Shown here one piece after another: positions 45,754 to 57,860 of a DNA stretch of 64,000 nucleotides (position 1 is its first letter; each line of letters opens with the position of its first letter). The notes under the pieces were generated by a model. That model was given only the letters and a program-made list of their open reading frames with translations. It ran no database searches and had not been told where the DNA came from. Source of the stretch: Cocos nucifera (Eukaryota > Streptophyta > Magnoliopsida > Arecales > Arecaceae); the NCBI GenBank assembly GCA_006176705.1, contig QRFJ01000022.1:992001-1056000 (forward strand), in the 5' to 3' direction. Position numbers and translations under genes: made by a program.

Positions 45754-47387
45754 GCATGACACGCACCCTCGTTTTAGCCTTCTATGGGATGAGTTAGAGG
45801 ACTTGGATGAGACTTAGCCACCCGAGTCCATGGAGTGGAGCCAGTCCAGTAAGAGGTCATGGCACCACAGCATCATTCTTCTGCAAGTATACCTCTCTTA
45901 CATTTATAAATTATGCACATCATTTTTTTGTTGTATACATCCATTAGTAGATGATATATGCTCATTTCATGAACTTTCATGTGCGGGCATACAACAGCGA
46001 CGCACGGTGCATGGACCTAGTAGAGATCTAGTTTTGGAGAAATATATGCATACGCACAATGAAAAGCCAAAAGTACAGATATTTTGGGGTCATCCGATTG
46101 GCTCAACGGCGAGTATAGTCACTAATGAGATCAGTTTGTTTATGTGGAATCATTTTTCATGGGCCGCCGAAAGTTTCAAGCATGTTGCCTCTCGATTCCA
46201 CGATGCCCTTGTCTCTCACATCAAGGTAAGTTAATATGTATTTATATCCTTTCCACAACACATCTATTAACAGTCTTGTTCACATGTACAGGATATAGTT
46301 ATGTTCAAGAATTGCACCGACGAAGAAGTGGCGAGGTGTATCCATAAAATGGTTGCAAATAAGTACAGGGATCGATGATGTAGGCTTCATACATATTGCA
46401 ATGATCTACGAGCGAGGGGGATTGACCCTGTGACCCAGCCTTATAGAAACTGGGCCGGGTCTAGTGACGATTGGCGATGGTTGTGCAAGCATTTTGAGAG
46501 CGAGGCATTTAAGGTATGTTTAGTGTTTCGAGTTATTTTGATATTATTATTCTTTTCCTTTGGCTATAACTATACATATTTTTTAGCGACGATCGGAGGT
46601 GAATAAGATGAATAGGAGATAGATTGATTCCATTCACATACAAGGGAGTGCGTCTTTTGTGCAAGGAATGAAGAGGATGGTACGTAACTGTATTTGCAAT
46701 TGCATGCTATATGATGTTCTTATTGAATGTATAAATTACTTTGATATCATTTTTCTTCTTTTCTTTTGTTTGAATAAGGACTATCCAGGGTCGACGCCTA
46801 TGAAAAATTCTATCAAAGCAAAAGTGGCCAATTTGTGACTAGGAGACGAGGCAACGTCATGTAAGTATTATATCATATTTTGAATTCTTTTGAAGTCTTT
46901 GAAACAAACTAATAATATTATTTGGTTTATTGTGAAGGCAAAAATGTTGCAGCTGAGAGAGCAAGTGACGAGGGAGATTAGATTTGATAATGATGCTGGA
47001 TCATAGCCTGTTTGTTTCATGATCGACGATGCGATCTTGGATGCAATCCTTGGGCGGCAGCTAGGGTCTGGGCACAGTATGCATTTAAAAAAATCACGTT
47101 GCAGTTCATCATTCGGCTAATCCGAACAGTCTGATGATGTTGCGGTGCTAGAGGCAATTAGGACATCGATGAGCTAGATGCAAGATCAAATTAATTACTA
47201 GATGAATCACAGCCAAACACTCGAGAAGATTGTGGGTGCGATGGTAGGATGGCTCGGTATTGATGCCCCTAAGTTAGCATATCTATAGCCGCATGATGCT
47301 GCCTCTACACCGCCATCGAGACATACATTGAGTCAGGGATCGACACTAGGAGGAGAGAACGAGGCCAATGACATTGATGATGCATAG
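45704..47387 (+). pseudogene. Decayed TNPA-like plant transposase (Ptta/En/Spm, Transposase_24)
   Basis: Splice-bounded segments at about 45704-45883, 45998-46225, 46292-46513, 46587-46679, 46779-46860 and from about 46939 to TAG 47387 encode a regulator-type CACTA protein. Recognisable parts are VQIFWGHPIGS, DEEVARCIHKM, a DWRWLCKHFESEAFKRRSEV stretch typical of Transposase_24, and QLREQVTREIRF near the C-terminus. In-frame stops occur in most segments (e.g. TAG after DLDET, about 45815, and TGA near 46376), so no functional product is expected. In complete elements this protein binds the subterminal motifs. Confidence 0.7.
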
Positions 47388-48899
47388 TTTGTAGGTTTTT
47401 ATATCTTAAATGATGTATGAACTCGTGAACTTGTACTTTTGTATCTATTAATGGATCTGATGGATATTATTTGTATTTATGTTATGTTTTGTTTGATATC
47501 ACGGTGTATTAAACATATTTGATATGCGATATGTTTTGATATATTATTTAGATTTGAATAGATTGTTTGGAATATTTTTTATATTTGAACAAAAAATTTC
47601 AACAAAATTAGAGCCCTTTTTTTTTGTTTTGGCACTATTTTTAGCAACAAAATTTAATTTTATCGCTAAAGAGTAATTTTAGCAATAAAAACATTTTGTC
47701 GTGAGAAATAGTTTTTGCGACAAAATTATATTTCATCGCGAGAAATAGTTTTTGCGATGAAATATTTTCATCGCAAAAAATTAGTGATGAAATATTTTTC
47801 ATCGTAAAAAATATTTTTTAGCAATAAAACTTTTTTTGTCATCATATTTTTGCAATGAAATAATTTTTTCATCATTAATAAATTTTTATTCTATCGTTGT
47901 TGAATAGTTTTGGCGATGAAATATTTTTTTTGTCACTAAAATCTTTTTCTATGAGGCTTTCTCGATGATTATTTAGCAACGAAAATTTTCATCGCTAATA
48001 ATTTTTGTGACGAAAAATCAACCTTTAGCGATGAAAAACTTTCATCGTAAAAGATCAGATTTCTTATAGTGATCATATTTGCGATCTAGTATGTTATAAC
48101 ATTGTCAAAATTACAATCGAAAGATATTTTACATGCAGAATATAATAATTTTAATATTAAATATCATAATTTTGATATAACATATCATAAAAATTTAAAA
48201 AAATATATCTAAGAGATGTTTTACCTGTAGGATGCCATAATTTTGACATAGAAATGCCATAAAAACATCAAAAGATATATTTAAAAAATATTTTACCTAT
48301 AAGATATTATAATTTTAATATTTAATATAATATTTATGATTTAGTATGCTATAATATTATCAAAACTATCTTCGAAAGGTATTTTACATATAAAATATTA
48401 TAATTTTGACATAAAATATCATAATTTTGACGTACGATGTCATAAAAATATTAAAAAATTATACTTGAGAGGTATTTTATCTGTAAGATGCCATAATGTT
48501 GATATAAAATTTTATCTATAGGCGTTTAACTATAAAAGAAGTTGTTGTATTAAAAGAACTATAAAAAAAATATATTAAAGGATCTATAGATGATATTTTA
48601 TCTGATAGATGGAATATATTGCTTGGATAGATAATATTATAGCATCTAGATGCTAGCCAATAAGACTGAATACATACTTCTCACTGTAGGCTAAATCTTA
48701 GATGCCCAGATGCTTAAGCAGAAGCTCAACTAAATGAGAAAAAAAAGAGAAAAGAGTAGCATTTGTAATATTCAATCTAACTGCCAAATAGTAAAAATAG
48801 TTCATCTTGAAGGAAAAGGATATTTTCGTCATGTTAAGATTGAAAAATAGAATATGACGTGCATTAAATATGCTCAATGATGGAATGGCAAAATACCTT

Positions 48900-49759
48900 T
48901 GTTGGGGATAAATTCCACTCCCACCAAAGCCTAGCTCGATGCTCAGCCTAATGCAACCAATAGCCGTAGAAGAGCTTCAGCAGACGGGCTTTAGCCGAAC
49001 CCCTAGCGTTCGAGCTCCTTCGAATCCGTTCAGCCGGCCGAACTGCTTAGCGGCCGAGCTCCTTGGACTCCAAGCGGTCGGGCTTTAACGAAATCCTCCG
49101 ACGCTCGAACTCCTCAGCGGTCGTCCCTCGATCGAACTCCCCAAGCAGCCGCCCCTTCAGTCGGCCGAGCTCCTCCGAACTTCTCTATAGTCGAACTCCT
49201 CCCGAGCTTTTCCTTCAGCCGGACTCTTCTACAAGTCCGAACTCCTCTAGACGAACTATCGCCATCAGTCTACAACAGACAATAAGATCGGATGATATGG
49301 CCGCCACTACTCTCTCCGTAATCAGTCCCATGCAGTCCATGACTTGCCAGTATGGCTGTTACCAACTGCCTTACGATGCCTTCCTCTTCGTATCGAACTC
49401 CATGCAGCCCATGACTTGCCAGTATGGCTGTCACCAACCGCCACGTCTTTCTCTTCGTACCGAACTTCATGCGGTGGTATGGCCGTCGCCATCAACTAAG
49501 CTCCACCTATAAAGGATCCTCCAGATACGCTAATCTCTAATCTCTCTGATCTCTAAGCTCTCTTCTTCTCCTCCAAGCTTCGAAACTCATTCCGAGCACT
49601 CCATTCCTATCGGCCAAAGCTAACTTGATCGTCGGAGGGTCGTGCCGGAGCCACCCCCCCACCGACTTCGAATGGAATTTTATTTTGCAGGTCTCCGATG
49701 GTGACCTCATCAACCTCAACTCCAGTAGACTCTGGCGACGACCAGTTTCTACATCAACA
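48900..49759 (+). repeat. 5' LTR of element B
   Basis: TGTTGGGGATAAATTCC to CTACATCAACA, 860 bp. CTATAAAGGATCC at about 49507 is the probable TATA region. It contains repeated CGAACTCC..AGCGGTCG and CATG.CTTGCCAGTATGGCTG units. Confidence 0.9.
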
Positions 49760-49880
49760 GATTGGCGCTAGAAGGAGGGCACTCGAACCTCCGAGGTTTT
49801 CTTGTTCTTAAAGGAGTGCTCGGCGATGATTTTTTCCTTCCCTCTCCGAAGATCTCTCTTTTTTTTCTATCGAAGAGAAG

Positions 49881-52800
49881 ATGCCTCCCAGGAGAGCTTC
49901 GACTCGACGCTCGATGGCCTCCACGGTTCGATCCCATCCGAATCTGTCTGTTCCTGCTCTAGTCCGACGACTCAGGCCCCATCTATAGCCACGATGGATA
50001 CGGAGCAGTTCATTCAGCTTGTCCAGCAGGTTCATGGTCTCACAGAGGCGGTGTAAGCAGTGCTGCACCAACAAGCCCCAGTGCCAGCCCAACCGGCATG
50101 GGACTCTCCGGAGTCGAGTGATCCGATCCAAGAGCGATCGACTTGGACAGCCCAACCTCCGATCCTCGGATTGGAGAGGCAGAGGAGGGAGAGCCCTTAT
50201 TCGGATCATGGATCGACCAAGGGTGAAGCCTCGCGCCCATTCCACTAGAAAGCCTTGAAGATCAGAGACCGTGAAGATCTCCTGGATCAAAGGCTCCTAA
50301 AAATGGGCCGACGAATCGAAGAACTTCGTCACACTCCCCCCTCACGTGGTAATGATGTTTGCACCGACCCCCCTTTTTCATAGAAAATCATGCAGGAACC
50401 GATCCCGACGAACTTTAAGCTCCCACAGTTCAAGAACTACGATGGGACCACCGATTCGGTCGATCACTTGGAAGCCTTCCAGACGACGATGCTGCTCCAT
50501 GGTGTGCCAGACGCTATATTGTGCCGGGCTTTCTCCTCTACCCTTAAAGGAGCTGTCAGAAATTGGTACTCGGCACTCAAGCCGAGTACCATCTTATCAT
50601 TTGTCCAGATGAGTCAACAGTTCACAGCCCACTTCGTCAGTAGTAGATGGCCGCACCGAGGCTCGGATTTCTTGATGGCCATCAAGCAGAAGGAGGGGGA
50701 ACCCATCCGGGCCTACATCACTCAGTTTAATGCTGCCACGTTGGAAGTTCGGAACCTGGACCAATTAGTCGCCATGGTCGCCCTCAAGGGCGGCCTTCAG
50801 AAGAACGACTTATTATTCTCCTTGGAAAAGAAGTACCCCAGAAATTTTGCTAACATGCTAGCTCGGGCTGAAGGATATGCCTGGGTAGAGGAGGCCTTCA
50901 AGGCCAAGGATGGCGAAGCCAACAGTAAGCGGCGAGCTGGAGGACCGAGTAGGCCCACCGAGGAAGGAAAGCGGAGTAAAGCTCGATGGCACTTCCGAAC
51001 TCCTTCCGATCACTGGCGGACCCGAACTCCCCCACGGACCCCAAGGTGGGGAATCCCGGATGGAACGGCGCGCCGAGGTTCTCCTCAGCGCCGAAGCTCT
51101 CCCCGATGAAGGTTTCACAACTACGCCCCCCTCAATGCTCCGAAGACCCAAGTGCTGATGGAAATCAGGGAATAACTTCTGAGGCCAGACAAAATGCGTT
51201 CCCGATCCAGCAAGCGCGATCCCAACAAGTTTTATCTCTATCATTGCGACCACGACCACGACACCAAGGAGTGCGTCCAACTCCAAGATGAGATCTAAAA
51301 GCTCGTCAGATGAGGTAGACTCGATCGATTCCTACAGAGGCGGCCCGAAGAGCGGGAGGAGCGGCCAAGGGCGTTACCATCGGGTGGGGAGAGCCAAGAA
51401 GGTCGGCCGCCCCTTGGCATCAATACTATCTCAGGGGGACCTCAGCAAGGGGAGACCAGCGGATCTGGAGGATCGGTGAAGAGGCAGAGGATCGCGGAGC
51501 CCGTAGCCTTCACTGAGGAGGACGGTCAGGGAATCCAATTTCTGCACAATGATGCGGTTGTAATTTCTTTGAATATCACTGACTACGATGTACGCCGCAT
51601 TTTGGTAGATAATGGAAGCTCGGTCGATGTATTGTTTTACGATGCCTTCTCAAAAATGTCTCTGCCCGACGACCGCTTGGGGCCGATGAATTCTCCACTG
51701 GTAGGGTTTGCTGGCAACACCGTACCAGTCGAAGGCATAATAACATTGACTGTAGCAGCAGGGCGACGCCCGAAGCAGGCCAAGGCTTGGGTCGACTTCC
51801 TAGTCGTAAGGACCCCATCCGCCTATAACGCGATCTTTGGCCGACCTGATCTGAATGCACTCCGGGCGGTAGTGTCAACTTATTATTTGAAGATAAAGTT
51901 TTCGACGCATCATGGAGTCGGAGAAATCAGAGGAGACCAGGCTCTGGCAAGGTACTGCTACTCGATCATCTTACATAAGAGAGATTAGCCCGACCCTTAT
52001 CTTGTTGACGGACTGGACGTCCGCGATGATCTCACTGAGGAACGGGGCGAGCCAATGGAGGACCTCGTCTCTGTGCCCTTGAGTGACGAAAATGCGGGGC
52101 ATGTGGTGCAGATCGGCTCCAACTTGGCGGTCGAGGTTCGGGAGCAGCTCATCACTTTTCTCAGAAGAAATACGGACGTCTTCGCCTGGACCCCAGCGGA
52201 TATGCCGGGGATCGACGTCGAGGTCATGGAACATTGGCTGACCATTGATCCGAGGCACCGATCGATAAGAGAAAAGCTGCGCCACCACGCCTCGGAGAGG
52301 CAAAAAGCGATCGCCGAAGAGATAGACAAGCTCCTTAAAGTCAGACTCATCTGGATGGTTAACTATCCGACCTGGGTCTCGAACGTGGTTCTCATCAAGA
52401 AAGCGAATAATAAGTGGAGGATATGCGTCGACTTCAAGAAGCTGAACAAGACCTACCCGAAGGACAGTTATCCCCTACCAAGGATCAACCAGCTGGTGGA
52501 TGCAACCTCGGACCATGAGCTCCTCACCTTCATGGACGTCTTTTCTGGTTACAACCAGATACGCATGACGCCCGAGGATGAAGAGAAGACTGCTTTCATT
52601 ACTGACCAAGGTCTTTATTGCTACAGGATCATGCCTTTTGGACTCAAGAATGCAGAGGCAACATACCAACATTTGGTTAATAAGGTCTTTAAGGAGCAGA
52701 TCGGCCGCAACATGGAGGTATACGTAGATGATATGCTCGTTAAAAGTCGAGCTTCAACGGACCACCTCACCGACCTTGAAGAGACCTTCGGTGCACTCAG

Positions 52801-55348
52801 GAGGCACAAGGTGAAGCTGAACCCGACCAAGTGCGCCTTCGGCGTGACCTTCGAGAAATTTCTGGGGTTCATGATGTCGAGATGAGGAATCGAAGCAAAC
52901 CCCAAAAAAATCCGAGCCATTCGAGAAATGACCGCTCCGAGGACGATCAAGGAGGTTCAGCGTTTGACCGGGAAAGTGGCATCCCTAAGTCGCTTCGTGT
53001 CAAGGTCGGCCGAACGATGCATGCTCTTCTTCTGCGTTCTCAGGCAACCAAAGGATTTCTCCTAGACGGTGGAGTGCCAATAGACATTCGAAGAGCTCAA
53101 AAGCTACCTCGGCTCGCCCCCGCTGCTGGCAAAGCCCGAACTCAGGAAAGAATTATTTCTATACCTAGCTGTCTCTCCTATGGTCCTGGCAACGGTACTG
53201 GTCAGGGAAGAAGTGAAGGCGCAACGGTCGATCTACTACATCAACCGAGTCCTAAGGGACGTGGAGACCAGGTACTCTAGACTGAAAAAACTAACTTACT
53301 CTCTCCTAATTGCCGTCAGGCGGCTTCGATATTATTTTCAAGAGCACACCGTAATGGTCCTCATGGACCAATCGATAAAAGAAGTCCTTCACCGAGCAAA
53401 CGCTTCTGAAAGAATCACAAAATGGGCGATCGAACTCACGGAGTTCGACATCAACTACCGGCCCAGGCCGTCAATTGAGGCCCAGATACTGACGGATTTC
53501 GTGCTAGAATGCACCATTCCGATCGAGGTCGAGCTTGGGCCAATCGAGATCGACACCAAAGTAGAACCGGGCCTAGACGAAGCCGAGCTGCCGCGATCGG
53601 ACCTCTCCGAGGAAAGCGCCGACCTCTCCGAAGGCTCCTGGGCCCTGCACGTGGATGGTTCATCCAACTCCGCTGGAGCTGGTGCGAGGCTGGTCCTGGT
53701 CAGCCCCGAGGGAGTCATCGTCGAGTATGCGCTGCGCTTCGAGTTCCCGGTGACCAACAATGGAGCCGAATATGAAGCGCTGATCGTCGGATTAAAGATA
53801 GGAAGGGAACTAAAGGTAGATCGGCTTCAAGTGTACAATGATTTCCAGCTGGTGGTCGGTCAAGTCAGTGATAGTTACGAGGCACGAAAGGAAAGCATGG
53901 TGAGATACCTCAGGAAGGTGAGGGATTTGACTCCGACCTTCGACAGCTTCAGCGTTTGACATATTTCGAGGGCGGAAAATGCGAGAGCCGATCTTCTCTC
54001 TAAATTGGCCACTTTTACCTCGGTCGAATTGCCCAGGAAAGTATTTTTGGAGACTCTGAAGTACCCAACCCCGAAGGAGCCTCGGGTCATCCTGCAGACG
54101 GAGTTCGAGCCAAGCTGGATCGACTCGCTGGTCGCCTACCTCAGGGAGGGGGTCGTTCCCCATGATTCAAAAGAAGCTCGAAAGCTCAGGAATTAGGCCT
54201 CCCGCTATATCTTATACGAAGGCAGGTTGTATAAGAGGTCGTACTCCCTTCCGTTGCTAAGATGCCTTCGACCTTCGGAGGCCGCCCTCGTGCTACGGGA
54301 TGTGCACAAAGGACTCTGCGGAAGTCACGTAGGAGCCAGGTCCCTATCGAAAAAACTGCTCTGAAAGGGGTACTATTGGCCGACCCTATTTCGTGATTCC
54401 ATAGAATACGTAAAGAGATGCGACCGCTGTCAGAAAAATGCCAGCGTACAGAGGCAGCTGGCATCCGAACTCACTCTGCTCAGCTCATCCTGGCCATTTG
54501 CGCAGTGGGGGATGGATATACTCAGCCTCTTCCCAGCAGCATCGGGACAGCGGAAGTTTCTCTTGATCGCGATCGACTACTTCACTAAGTGGGTCGAAGC
54601 CGAACCACTCACGAAGATTACCGAGGCTAAGGTACAGAACTTCGTCTGAAAGTCACTAGTCTATCGGTTCGGCCTGTCCCGAACCCTTATAACCGACAAT
54701 GGGCGACAGTTCGCTGGGGAAAGGTTCGTCGAGTTTTGCGAAGGACTAAACATCTCCCACCGCTTCACGTCGGTGGCTCATCCACAGGCCAATGGGAAAG
54801 CTGAGATAACCAAGTGGATCCTGCTGCAAGGAATCAAAGCGAGGCTTAATAGAGCAAAAGGAGCCTGGGTGGACGAACTCTACCATGTCCTCTGGGCATA
54901 CCGAACTACTCAGAGGATGCCAACTGGAGAAATACCCTTCGCCTTGGCCTTCGGTATTGAGACAGTTATCCCGATCGAGCTCAAGCTTCCGTCTGCACGA
55001 GTCGCGGGCTTCAACGAGCAACGCAATCTCCAGGACCTCCGAGTCGACCTCGACCTGCTGGAAGAAAAAAGGAAGGAATCTCGTATCTGGACGGCGGCCT
55101 ACAGATGGAAGGTGGCTCGGTATTATAACTCCAGAGTCAGAAACAAGACGTTCAGAGTGGGAGACTTAGTGCTCCGATGAGCCGCTGTCTCTCAGCCTCA
55201 GAGTCAGAAAAAACTCGTCCCTAATTGGGAAGGCCCGTATGAAGTGGTGGAGGTCATCCGGCCTGGTGCTTATCGCCTGAAAGAGCTCGGAGGGATGATG
55301 CTTCCATGATCTTGGAACTCAGAGAATCTGAGGATGTATTACCAATAA
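49881..55348 (+). pseudogene. gag-pol polyprotein of element B, broken by stops and a frameshift
   Basis: Gag starts near ATG 49881 (PPRRASTRRS), but a shift moves its continuation (ATMDTEQFIQL) into the frame used thereafter. The order in that frame is: capsid-type gag (about 50390-51000), zinc-knuckle-like CDHDHDTKEC (about 51245), protease with DNGSSVDV (about 51610), RT with YVDD (about 52720) and PFGLKNA, RNase H (to about 53510), a second RNase H-like domain starting LHVDGSS (about 53650-53960), integrase with zinc-binding Cys residues, TDNG and AHPQANG (54300-55000), and a C-terminus near TAA 55346. In-frame stops include 51107, 52883, 53063, 53081, 53957, 54194, 54362, 54647, 55178 and 55307. 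It is not expected to make protein. Confidence 0.88.
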
Positions 55349-55495
55349 TATCCCTTCAGTAAAGTTGCTTCATTTCCGCATTATTATTTTCTGGTGCAGA
55401 AAATGCGGTAACAGGGGATGAAGTAGTCAAATAGTTACCATATTGGGAACTGGAGGGGGGCCTCGTGCTAACGGAGGTAGGTCAAAAGCCTTAAA

Positions 55496-56720
55496 GCTCG
55501 GTCGGAGGAGATAAGATCTCCCCCGAGCGCCTATTTCGACCTCAGCTGCAGGAGATAAGATCTCTTCCGAGGAAAGCTCGTCCGTAGGAGATAAGATCTC
55601 CCCTGAGCATCCACTTCGACCTCGGCTGCAGGAGATAAGATCTCCCCCGAGGAAAGCTCGGCTACAGGAGATAAGATCTCCCCTGAGCGTCCACTTCGAC
55701 TCGACCGTAGGAGATAAGATCTCCCCCGAGGAAAGCTCGACTGCAGGAGATAAGATCTCCCCGAGAATGCCCAGTTTGACCTCGGCTGCAGGAGATAAGA
55801 TCTCCCCGAGCGCTCAGTTCGACCTCGGCTGCAGGAGATAGATCTCCCCCGAGGAAAGCTCGGCCGCAGGAGATAAGATCTCCCCTGAGGAAAGCTCGAC
55901 TGCAGGAGATAAGATCTCCCCCGAGCGCCGACTTTGCCCTCGGCTGCAGGAGATAAGATCTCCCCCGAGGAAAGCTCGCTGCAGGAGATAAGATTCCCCC
56001 GAGGAAAGCTCGACCGTAGGAGATAAGATCTCCCCGAGTGCCCACTTCGACCTCGGCTGCAGGAGATAAGATCTCCCCCGAGGAAAGCTCGGCCGCAGGA
56101 GATAAGATCTCCTCCGAGCGCCCACCTCAATCTTTGCTAGAGATAAGATCCCTCCCGAGCGATTGTTGACAACCTCGGTTAGGAATAGGAGGAGAACCTC
56201 GTCCTAACGCGAGCGACAACCTCGGCTAGAGATAAGATCTCTCCCGAGCGACCGTTGACAACCTCGATTAGGAACAGGAGGAGAACCTCGTCCTAACGCG
56301 AGTACAACCTCGGCTTGAGATAAGATCTCTCCCGAGCGACCGTTGACAACCTCGATTAGGAACAGGAGGAGAACCTCGTTCTAATGCGAGCGCCCGCATC
56401 AACCTTGGCCAAAAGAGATAGGGTCTCTCCCGAGCGACCGTGTCAACCTCGGCTGGAGAGCTTCAACTCCGACCTTGGCTAGAGATAAGATCGGAGACAA
56501 CCTCACCTTGAGATCAGATCTCTCCCAAGCGCCCACATCGATCTCGGCTGTAGGAGACAGTGTCGCCCCCGAGGAGCGCAACCTCCGACTTCGACCGCAA
56601 CGGACGAAGCCCCCCTCAACCTCGACTGAAGATAGGATCTTTCCCGGGCTTCAACTTCGATATCAACTTTAGCTGGAGGTGAGATCTCCTCCGAGCTTCA
56701 ACCTAGACCAGCACGGAGCT
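55496..56720 (+). repeat. Tandem array of hairpin units in element B
   Basis: About 25-30 units of GGAGATAAGATCTCCCCCGA with GGAAAGCTCG or GCGCCCACTTCGACCTCG linkers and GGCTGCA. This is the reverse complement of the arrays in A and C. From about 56160 a longer composite unit includes GTTAGGAATAGGAGGAGAACCTCG. It lies between the pol stop and the 3' LTR. Confidence 0.92.
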
Positions 56721-56796
56721 CAGAGGAAGACTTCGGCAGTCGCCTTTCCTGCACTCCCTTCCTTCGATTTTCGAACTCGGGAGTGGGGGAGGCTAG

Positions 56797-57699
56797 TATT
56801 GGGGATAAATCTCGCTCCCGTCGAAGTCTAGCTCGATGCTCAGCCTAATGCAACCAGTAGCCGCAGAAGAGCTTCAGCAGACGGGCTTCAGCCGAACCCC
56901 TATAGCGGTACCGGATGAGCTCCTTTGGACTCCAAGCGGCCGGGCTTTAACGGAATCCTCCGACGCCCGAACTCCTCAGCGGTCGCTCCTTGACCGAACT
57001 CCCCAAGCGGCCCTCCCTTCAGCCGGCCGAGCTCCTCCAAACTTCTCTACAGCCAAACTCCTTCTGAGCTTTTCCTTCAGCCGGACTCTTCTACAAGTTC
57101 GAACTCCTCTGGACGAACTGTCGCCATCAGTCTGCAACAAGCAACAAGATCGAACGATATGGCCACCATTACTCTCTCCGTAACCAGCCCCATGTGGCCC
57201 ACGACTTGCCAGTATGGCTGTCACCAACCGTCTGACGACGCCTTCCTCTCCATACCGAACTCCATGCGGCCCACGACTTGCCAGTATGGCTGTCACCAAC
57301 CGCCTGACGATGCCTTCCTCTCCGTACCGAACTTCATGCGGCCCATGACTTGCCAGTATGGCTGTCACCAACCGTCTTGCGATGCCTTCCTCTCCGTACC
57401 GAACTCCATACGGCGGTATGGCCGTCGCCATCAACTAAGCTCCGCCTATAAAGGATCCTCCAGATACGCTAATCTCTAATCTCTCTGATATCTAAGCTCT
57501 CCTCTTCTTCTCCAAGCTCCGGAACTCATTCCGAGCACTCCATTCCTGTTGGCCAGAGCTAACTTGATCGTCGGAGGGTCCTGTCGGAGCCACGCCCTCC
57601 ACCGGCTCCGGACGGGACTTTGTTTTGCAGGTCCCCGACGGCGATCTCATCGGCCTCAACTCCAGTAGACTCCGACGACGATCAGTTTCTGCGTCAACA
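56797..57699 (+). repeat. 3' LTR of element B
   Basis: Starts TATTGGGGATAAATCTC (canonical TG changed to TA) and ends GCGTCAACA. It aligns with 48900-49759. CTATAAAGGATCC near 57446 matches the TATA region of the 5' LTR. The purine-rich tract directly precedes it. Confidence 0.9.
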
Positions 57700-57860
57700 A
57701 CCTTCATTTTTTTTATATCTTCAGATACCTAATTGGATGAGAAATGATATACATCACGTCACGCCACGAAAGCATCATATGGATCATTTGGATGGGGCGG
57801 TGCACTCTACGTTTGATTTTTTACACCGTAGGTGGTGTAGAAAGTATTATCCTTAAATAG

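Larger units (their letters stand above)
41939..48071 (+). mobile_element. CACTA (En/Spm) element, non-autonomous
   Basis: 6133 bp with ends CACTACAAGAAATTTAATC and, inverted, CACTATAAGAAATCTGATC. The perfect 3-bp target duplication ATC lies at 41936-41938 and 48072-48074. Both subterminal regions (41939-42310, 47630-48071) carry many TTTGCGATGAAA/TTTCATCGC motifs in both orientations, the usual binding sites of the element's own protein. Inside are a CT-rich leader (42350-42740), a 947-bp duplication and a broken TNPA-like gene. No TNPD transposase is present, so it depends on a relative. Confidence 0.9.
48900..57699 (+). mobile_element. LTR element B, Ty3/Gypsy (Tat-like), decayed autonomous copy
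   Basis: 8.8 kb with LTRs 48900-49759 and 56797-57699 and a perfect ACCTT target duplication (48895-48899, 57700-57704). Order: 5' LTR, primer site TTGGCGCTAGAAGGAGGG (about 49762), gag, protease, RT, RNase H, second RNase H-like domain, integrase, tandem array, purine tract GAGTGGGGGAGGCTAG, 3' LTR. The extra RNase H after the usual one and the repeat-rich 3' region are characteristic of the Tat lineage. It is inserted in the outer right arm of the foldback. The LTRs are roughly 90% alike by eye with an indel, indicating an old insertion. Confidence 0.92.
29504..57852. mobile_element. Foldback element with long terminal inverted repeats, host of nested insertions
   Basis: The left end (GGGTAATACTTCCTACAC) and the reverse complement of the right end (GGATAATACTTTCTACAC) match. 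Perfect 8-bp direct repeats TTAAATAG lie immediately outside (29496-29503 and 57853-57860). The left 1.4 kb (29504-30900) aligns inverted with 48075-48899 plus 57705-57852. Further in, 38150-38600 is inverted relative to 39520-39960, so the symmetry continues to a centre near 39.0-39.1 kb. Removing the nested elements leaves about 7.5 kb, nearly all palindrome. No transposase is recognisable. The 8-bp duplication suggests a hAT- or Mutator-type non-autonomous element; the superfamily is unresolved. Confidence 0.8.

Noticed and set aside
49063..49512. 149-codon ORF in the 5' LTR of element B
   Set aside because: Lies entirely inside the LTR U3 and reflects its subrepeats; related frames in the 3' LTR are interrupted.
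53509..53775. 88-codon alternative-frame ORF
   Set aside because: Out-of-frame shadow of the second RNase H-like region of element B.
55531..56130. 199-codon ORF on the minus strand
   Set aside because: It is antisense to the element B array and made of the repeated unit.
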